From the NCBI GenBank assembly GCA_902490005.1, contig CABUCM010000050.1, positions 1-16,020 of the forward strand: 16,020 nt of DNA, given 5' to 3'. The position numbers and the translations under genes were made by a program. Positions within the stretch are counted from its first letter, which is position 1, and every line of letters begins with the position of its first letter. Origin of the DNA: an uncultured Ruminiclostridium sp. GTDB taxonomy: Bacteria > Bacillota > Clostridia > Oscillospirales > Acutalibacteraceae. The notes under the pieces were generated by a model. That model saw only the letters and a program-made list of their open reading frames with translations, was not told the origin of the DNA and searched no databases. Positions 13,792-16,020 of this stretch are shown here, piece by piece.

Positions 13792-14583
13792 ATGTTTTTA
13801 GCCGGGAGAAATCAAGTGATTCCCAACCGCTCTCTGATCGATACCATGAGGATGTTCCACGCCTTAGGCTACGGCGGCATGGAGCTGAGCATCGTTCGGG
13901 GGATGACCAATGTGCTGGCCTTTGATTACCTGGATGATTATGTAATCCAGCAGGTAAACCAGGTAAGCCAGGAACTGTCCTTCCCTATCACCGCTCTTGC
14001 CTGCCACCAAAACTATGCCACCGATGAACTAACTTTCCAGGCCCAAAAGGCGCTTTTACAGGCTGCTCCCAAGTACCGCGCCAACGTGGTCATCATGTCC
14101 ACCTTCCTTCCCTTAGAGGAACGCGAGGGCCATCCGGAGCTTTACGACCAGCTTGTGGCGAAAACCAAAGAGCTTTGCAAAATCGCCGAGAACAACGGCG
14201 TCAGCATCGCTATCGAGGTGGAGCCAAACCAATTGTTTCACAACCTGAAAATCTTTTTGGATGTGGCTGACAAGGTCAACAGCCCTGCCCTGAAGCTGAA
14301 CTTTGACGTGGGCCATCTCTATTTGAGCGAAGTGGATCTTATGAAGGCTATCGACCGCTCCAAGGAATTTATCGTTTATTCCCATATTGAAAATATGTGC
14401 ATGGGCGAACACTGCCACAAGCTGCCCTGGGAAGGGGACATCGACCTGCTTCCTGTTTACCGCAAGCTGAAAGAAACCTGCTACGACGGCCCGGTATCCT
14501 TAGACATTTATCTCCAGGATTATGAAAAAGTTGCTCCCAAATGCCTGGAATACATTAATAAAGAAGTATTTTCTAAGCTGTAA
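13792..14583 (+). CDS. Sugar phosphate isomerase/epimerase-like TIM-barrel protein
   Basis: A 263-residue protein of the xylose isomerase-like TIM-barrel superfamily, metal-dependent enzymes that isomerise or epimerise sugars and, in some lineages, cleave keto-glycosides. Family landmarks: LGYGGMELSI (25-34), the metal-binding strand IAIEVEPN (139-146), LNFDVGHLYL (169-178, D172 and H175), the strand VYSHIENM (195-202, H198) with H207 and H209 behind it, and SLDIYLQDY near 236-244. The ATG has AAGGAG eight bases upstream. It lies between the importer permeases and the flavin oxidoreductase, so it probably acts on the imported compound or on the keto product of the aldo/keto reductase. No sugar kinase is in the window. 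Exact reaction unknown. Confidence 0.88.
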   Translation: MFLAGRNQVIPNRSLIDTMRMFHALGYGGMELSIVRGMTNVLAFDYLDDYVIQQVNQVSQELSFPITALACHQNYATDELTFQAQKALLQAAPKYRANVVIMSTFLPLEEREGHPELYDQLVAKTKELCKIAENNGVSIAIEVEPNQLFHNLKIFLDVADKVNSPALKLNFDVGHLYLSEVDLMKAIDRSKEFIVYSHIENMCMGEHCHKLPWEGDIDLLPVYRKLKETCYDGPVSLDIYLQDYEKVAPKCLEYINKEVFSKL

Positions 14584-14622
14584 TTTTTCTAACGGCCAAA
14601 TTTCTGAACTGAGGTAATCATT

Positions 14623-15990
14623 ATGAAAAAAGTTGTAAAGCCCTACCATTTTTCCCAAATGAAGTCCCTTGCGGATTTCTCCAGAACAATGGGCGCCGAC
14701 GGCCTTGACTTTCCGGTGTCGGAAAACCTGGACATTCTAAACCAGCCTTATACCCTATATGGCAAAACGGTTCCCAACCGCATGGGGATTCAGCCCCTGG
14801 AAGGCTTTGACGGCCTTCCCAACGGCGCGCCGTCGGACCTGATTTTCCGCCGCTATCACCGGTACGCCGCCGGCGGCTCCGGTTTGATTTGGTACGAATC
14901 CATCGCCATTTCCGATGACGGCCGCTGTAATCCCCTGCAAATGGTGATTAACGACGAAACCGTGCCGGAAATCAAACGCCTGATTCAGGAATCCAACGCG
15001 GCCGCCGCCCAGGCCATGGGCAGCCACCACATTCCCTATAACATCGTCCAGCTCACCCATTCCGGACGGCGTTCCACCAATAAAAACTGGGAGCCTACTC
15101 CCCTGGCCGCCACTAGGAATCCCTATATGGATGACCACAACGCCATCGACGGCCGCAGCGGCCCTTTGGAAGTGGCCACCGATGAAAAGATCGAGGAGAT
15201 TGTAGAAGGCTTTATTCACGGCGCTGAACTGTCGGCGGAGGCCGGCTTTGACGCGGTGGACGTGAAGGTATGCCACGAGTACATCCTCCGGGAGCTGCTG
15301 AGTGCTTTCACCCGTCCCGGCAAGTACGGCGGCAGCTTTGAAAACCGCACCCGCGCCTTGTTTGATATCATCGACGGCATCCGCAAACGGGTGGGGGACG
15401 GCATTGAAATCTGCGTCCGCCTCAACGCCTATGACTGCGTGCCTTATCCCTACGGCTGGGGCATGGTTAAGGAAGAGGGCGTCATGAGGCCCGATCTCAC
15501 CGAGCCCATTCAGCTTTGCCGAATGCTCACCGAAAGAGGCGTCAAGCTGATAAACCTTTCCACCATGATGCCCAGGTACCGCCCCTACGGCGCGGGCCTG
15601 ATGGCGGAGCACGACGAGCACGACATCACCCCTTACGCCGGCGTTTTCGACCTGCTGAAGGCTACCCGGGACATCAAGGCCCAGGTGCCGGACGGCATCT
15701 TTATGTGTACCGGCCTGACCTGGCTGGAACAGTTCGGCGCTAACGTAGGCGCCGGCGGCATTGAACAGGGCTGGTTCGATATCGCGGGCTTTGGCAGGCA
15801 GGCCTTTGCCTATCCCGATTACGCGAGGGATATTATCTCTGGAAAGGGCATGCAGCGTAACAAATGCTGCATTACCTGCGACAAATGCTACGACCTGATC
15901 CAGATCGGCCATACCACCACTGGCTGCGTCGTTCGGGACCAGGAGGTTTATCTGCCCCTATACCGTTCCAAGGTTCAAAAAAAAGGATAG
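14623..15990 (+). CDS. Old-Yellow-Enzyme-like NADH:flavin oxidoreductase with C-terminal Cys cluster
   Basis: A 455-residue flavin-dependent TIM-barrel oxidoreductase. N-terminal NRMGIQPLEGFDGLPNG (52-68), YNIVQLTHSGRR (139-150) and KYGGSFENRTR (234-244) match the Old Yellow Enzyme family (QLxHxGR and YGGSxENR). The substrate-binding position, often HxxN/H in the family, reads K215-V-C-H218 here. Near the C-terminus C416-x2-C419-x2-C422-x12-C435 (with an extra C415) resembles the 4Fe-4S motif of 2,4-dienoyl-CoA reductase-type enzymes, but the FAD/NAD domain of those roughly 650-residue proteins is missing. About 40 extra residues precede the barrel. The start has GAGGT seven bases upstream. 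As last visible gene of the importer operon it probably reduces or oxidises an unsaturated or keto intermediate; the electron partner is not evident. Confidence 0.9.
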   Translation: MKKVVKPYHFSQMKSLADFSRTMGADGLDFPVSENLDILNQPYTLYGKTVPNRMGIQPLEGFDGLPNGAPSDLIFRRYHRYAAGGSGLIWYESIAISDDGRCNPLQMVINDETVPEIKRLIQESNAAAAQAMGSHHIPYNIVQLTHSGRRSTNKNWEPTPLAATRNPYMDDHNAIDGRSGPLEVATDEKIEEIVEGFIHGAELSAEAGFDAVDVKVCHEYILRELLSAFTRPGKYGGSFENRTRALFDIIDGIRKRVGDGIEICVRLNAYDCVPYPYGWGMVKEEGVMRPDLTEPIQLCRMLTERGVKLINLSTMMPRYRPYGAGLMAEHDEHDITPYAGVFDLLKATRDIKAQVPDGIFMCTGLTWLEQFGANVGAGGIEQGWFDIAGFGRQAFAYPDYARDIISGKGMQRNKCCITCDKCYDLIQIGHTTTGCVVRDQEVYLPLYRSKVQKKG

Positions 15991-16020
15991 CAAGAAAAGC
16001 AGTAAAAGGCATGCATAGCC

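Noticed and set aside
14755..15912. A 385-codon open frame antisense to the flavin oxidoreductase gene
   Set aside because: It lies wholly within a clear Old-Yellow-Enzyme-like gene on the other strand; its translation is low-complexity (rich in Gly, Ala, Val, His) with no domain, typical of an antisense shadow in GC-rich codons.

Overview
The window looks like part of a low-to-mid GC Gram-positive chromosome, most likely a Clostridia member of the gut (Oscillospiraceae/Lachnospiraceae type). This rests on AAGGAG-type ribosome binding sites, sigma-A promoters of the TTGACA-N17-TATAAT form, a lipoprotein-type solute-binding protein, a Bacillus-like ykoFEDC thiamine transporter behind a TPP riboswitch, and a FadR-type GntR regulator. 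It is inference from gene content; no rRNA or marker gene is present. I saw no tRNA, rRNA, CRISPR array, insertion sequence or phage gene.

Left part (1-2775, all minus strand). A P-loop kinase of the nucleoside/pantothenate-kinase-like group lies directly behind a TetR-family regulator. Upstream of these is a polytopic membrane protein made of two HPP-like halves. Its probable promoter is interleaved with the terminator of the operon before it.

Middle part (2755-8297, minus strand). A consensus promoter (TTGACA-N17-TATACT) drives a TPP riboswitch followed by an intrinsic terminator and six closely spaced genes. These are ykoF (thiamine/HMP-binding), ykoE (ECF S component), ykoD (double ATPase), ykoC (T component), a radical SAM enzyme, and a small protein resembling the pyridoxamine-phosphate-oxidase (FMN split-barrel) fold. 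The operon ends in a terminator. The first four genes match the known YkoFEDC thiamine/hydroxymethylpyrimidine uptake system. The radical SAM/split-barrel pair under the same riboswitch is the best candidate here for an undescribed function, possibly salvage of a thiamine-related compound.

Right part (8408-15990, plus strand). A GntR/FadR-type regulator is transcribed divergently from the thiamine operon from a perfect sigma-A promoter that is bracketed by two copies of TTGTCGGACAA/T. A third copy (TTGTCGGATAA) follows the regulator and sits inside a likely promoter for the next six genes. These are an aldo/keto reductase, an ABC sugar-type importer (binding lipoprotein and two permeases, no ATPase in the cluster), a sugar phosphate isomerase/epimerase-like TIM barrel, and an Old-Yellow-Enzyme-like flavoprotein with a C-terminal cysteine cluster. 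Together they look like a substrate-induced uptake and redox-conversion operon for a sugar or glycoside-like compound. The substrate cannot be read from the sequence. An intrinsic terminator lies between the third operator and the first structural gene, so readthrough or attenuation may be part of the control.
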